Shown in pieces: positions 51,883-51,978 of a DNA stretch of 51,978 nt. Position numbers and translations under genes: made by a program. The stretch is from JAIKWW01 sp052169645 (lineage in GTDB: Bacteria > Bacillota > Clostridia > Peptostreptococcales > Anaerovoracaceae): NCBI GenBank assembly GCA_052169645.1, contig JBQNCA010000012.1, positions 1-51,978 of the forward strand. Direction: 5' to 3'. Under the pieces are notes generated by a model that saw only the letters and a list, made by a program, of their open reading frames with translations, had not been told where the DNA came from and did no database searches. The first letter of the stretch is position 1, and every line of letters begins with the position of its first letter.

Positions 51883-51978
51883 TTATTCTTCTTCAAATAT
51901 AAATTCGTAATCTTTGACTCTCACTACATCACCGTCCTGCAGTCCCAATTCTTTAAGCTCATCAACAGCTCCATGATT
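51883..51978 (-). CDS. obg: GTPase Obg, C-terminal end (truncated by window edge)
   Basis: Only the last 31 residues are present, ending DELKELGLQDGDVVRVKDYEFIFEEE and a TAA. This matches the C-terminal OCT domain of Obg/CgtA (LRxxGxxDGDxVRIxDxEFEF). The rest lies beyond the right edge. Obg is a ribosome-associated GTPase. Another OCT- or TGS-like domain protein is possible but less likely. Confidence 0.72.
   Translation of the reverse strand, partial: NHGAVDELKELGLQDGDVVRVKDYEFIFEEE

Noticed and set aside
1..51978. CRISPR arrays, insertion sequences, prophage or toxin-antitoxin modules
   Set aside because: No regularly spaced repeats, transposase, phage structural genes or small paired genes of those kinds are seen; the only integrase-like gene is Xer-type.

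Overview
The window is a gene-dense stretch of about 52 kb from a low-GC, Gram-positive anaerobe of the class Clostridia. The signs are AT-rich intergenic DNA, GGAG-type ribosome binding sites, some TTG or alternative starts, consensus sigma-A promoters, a GAAC-N4-GTTC Gram-positive LexA box, short-form HisG with HisZ, IreB, AccB/C/D/A in one operon, and a giant 2-hydroxyacyl-CoA dehydratase activase protein. A member of Eubacteriales family XIII is my guess only. I see no prophage, insertion sequence, CRISPR array or toxin cluster; this is core chromosome.

Left part, all plus strand to 20.0 kb. It opens with the 3' end of a phosphopantetheinyl transferase gene, then recX, rsmD-coaD-coiled-coil protein, and comEA. 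Next is acetyl-CoA carboxylase accB-accC-accD-accA followed by a MarR-family gene and a YnzC-like gene; a FabT-like 17-bp box lies just after the accB promoter. An iscS/iscU pair has a structured leader. Then come mutS-mutL-miaA, a tyrosine recombinase, a YnbB-like PLP enzyme, a VTT membrane protein, and a LysM membrane protein behind a LexA box (YneA-like SOS division inhibitor).

Histidine region (20.1-26.6 kb). A PHP-type histidinol phosphatase diverges from hisZG (one fused gene)-hisD-hisB-hisH-hisF-hisI. hisA, hisC and hisE are absent. A perfect 32-bp palindrome sits at the start point of the operon promoter. The same strand continues closely into polA-coaE, an orphan lipoprotein solute-binding protein and an unknown 125-aa protein, then tRNA-Leu(GAG), alaS, ireB and ruvX. 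Three starts (hisD, hisI, ruvX) share a hairpin-plus-RBS leader element.

Right part, minus strand from 36.5 kb. Reading leftward from the right edge: obg (partial), dgt, dnaG, rpoD, nif3-like, trmK; then rnpB (RNase P RNA), a small helical protein, the roughly 1411-aa activase/dehydratase-like protein, an ACT protein with its UPF0210 partner, yebC, a 6S RNA gene, a formiminotransferase-cyclodeaminase-like gene and panB.

Themes are lipid precursor supply, CoA synthesis (coaD, coaE, panB), Fe-S assembly, DNA repair and SOS, histidine synthesis, and the macromolecular-synthesis genes dnaG-rpoD. The least expected points are the HisZ-HisG fusion and gapped his operon, the palindromic operator candidates, the repeated leader element, and two RNA genes (6S RNA, RNase P RNA) recognised from sequence and folding.
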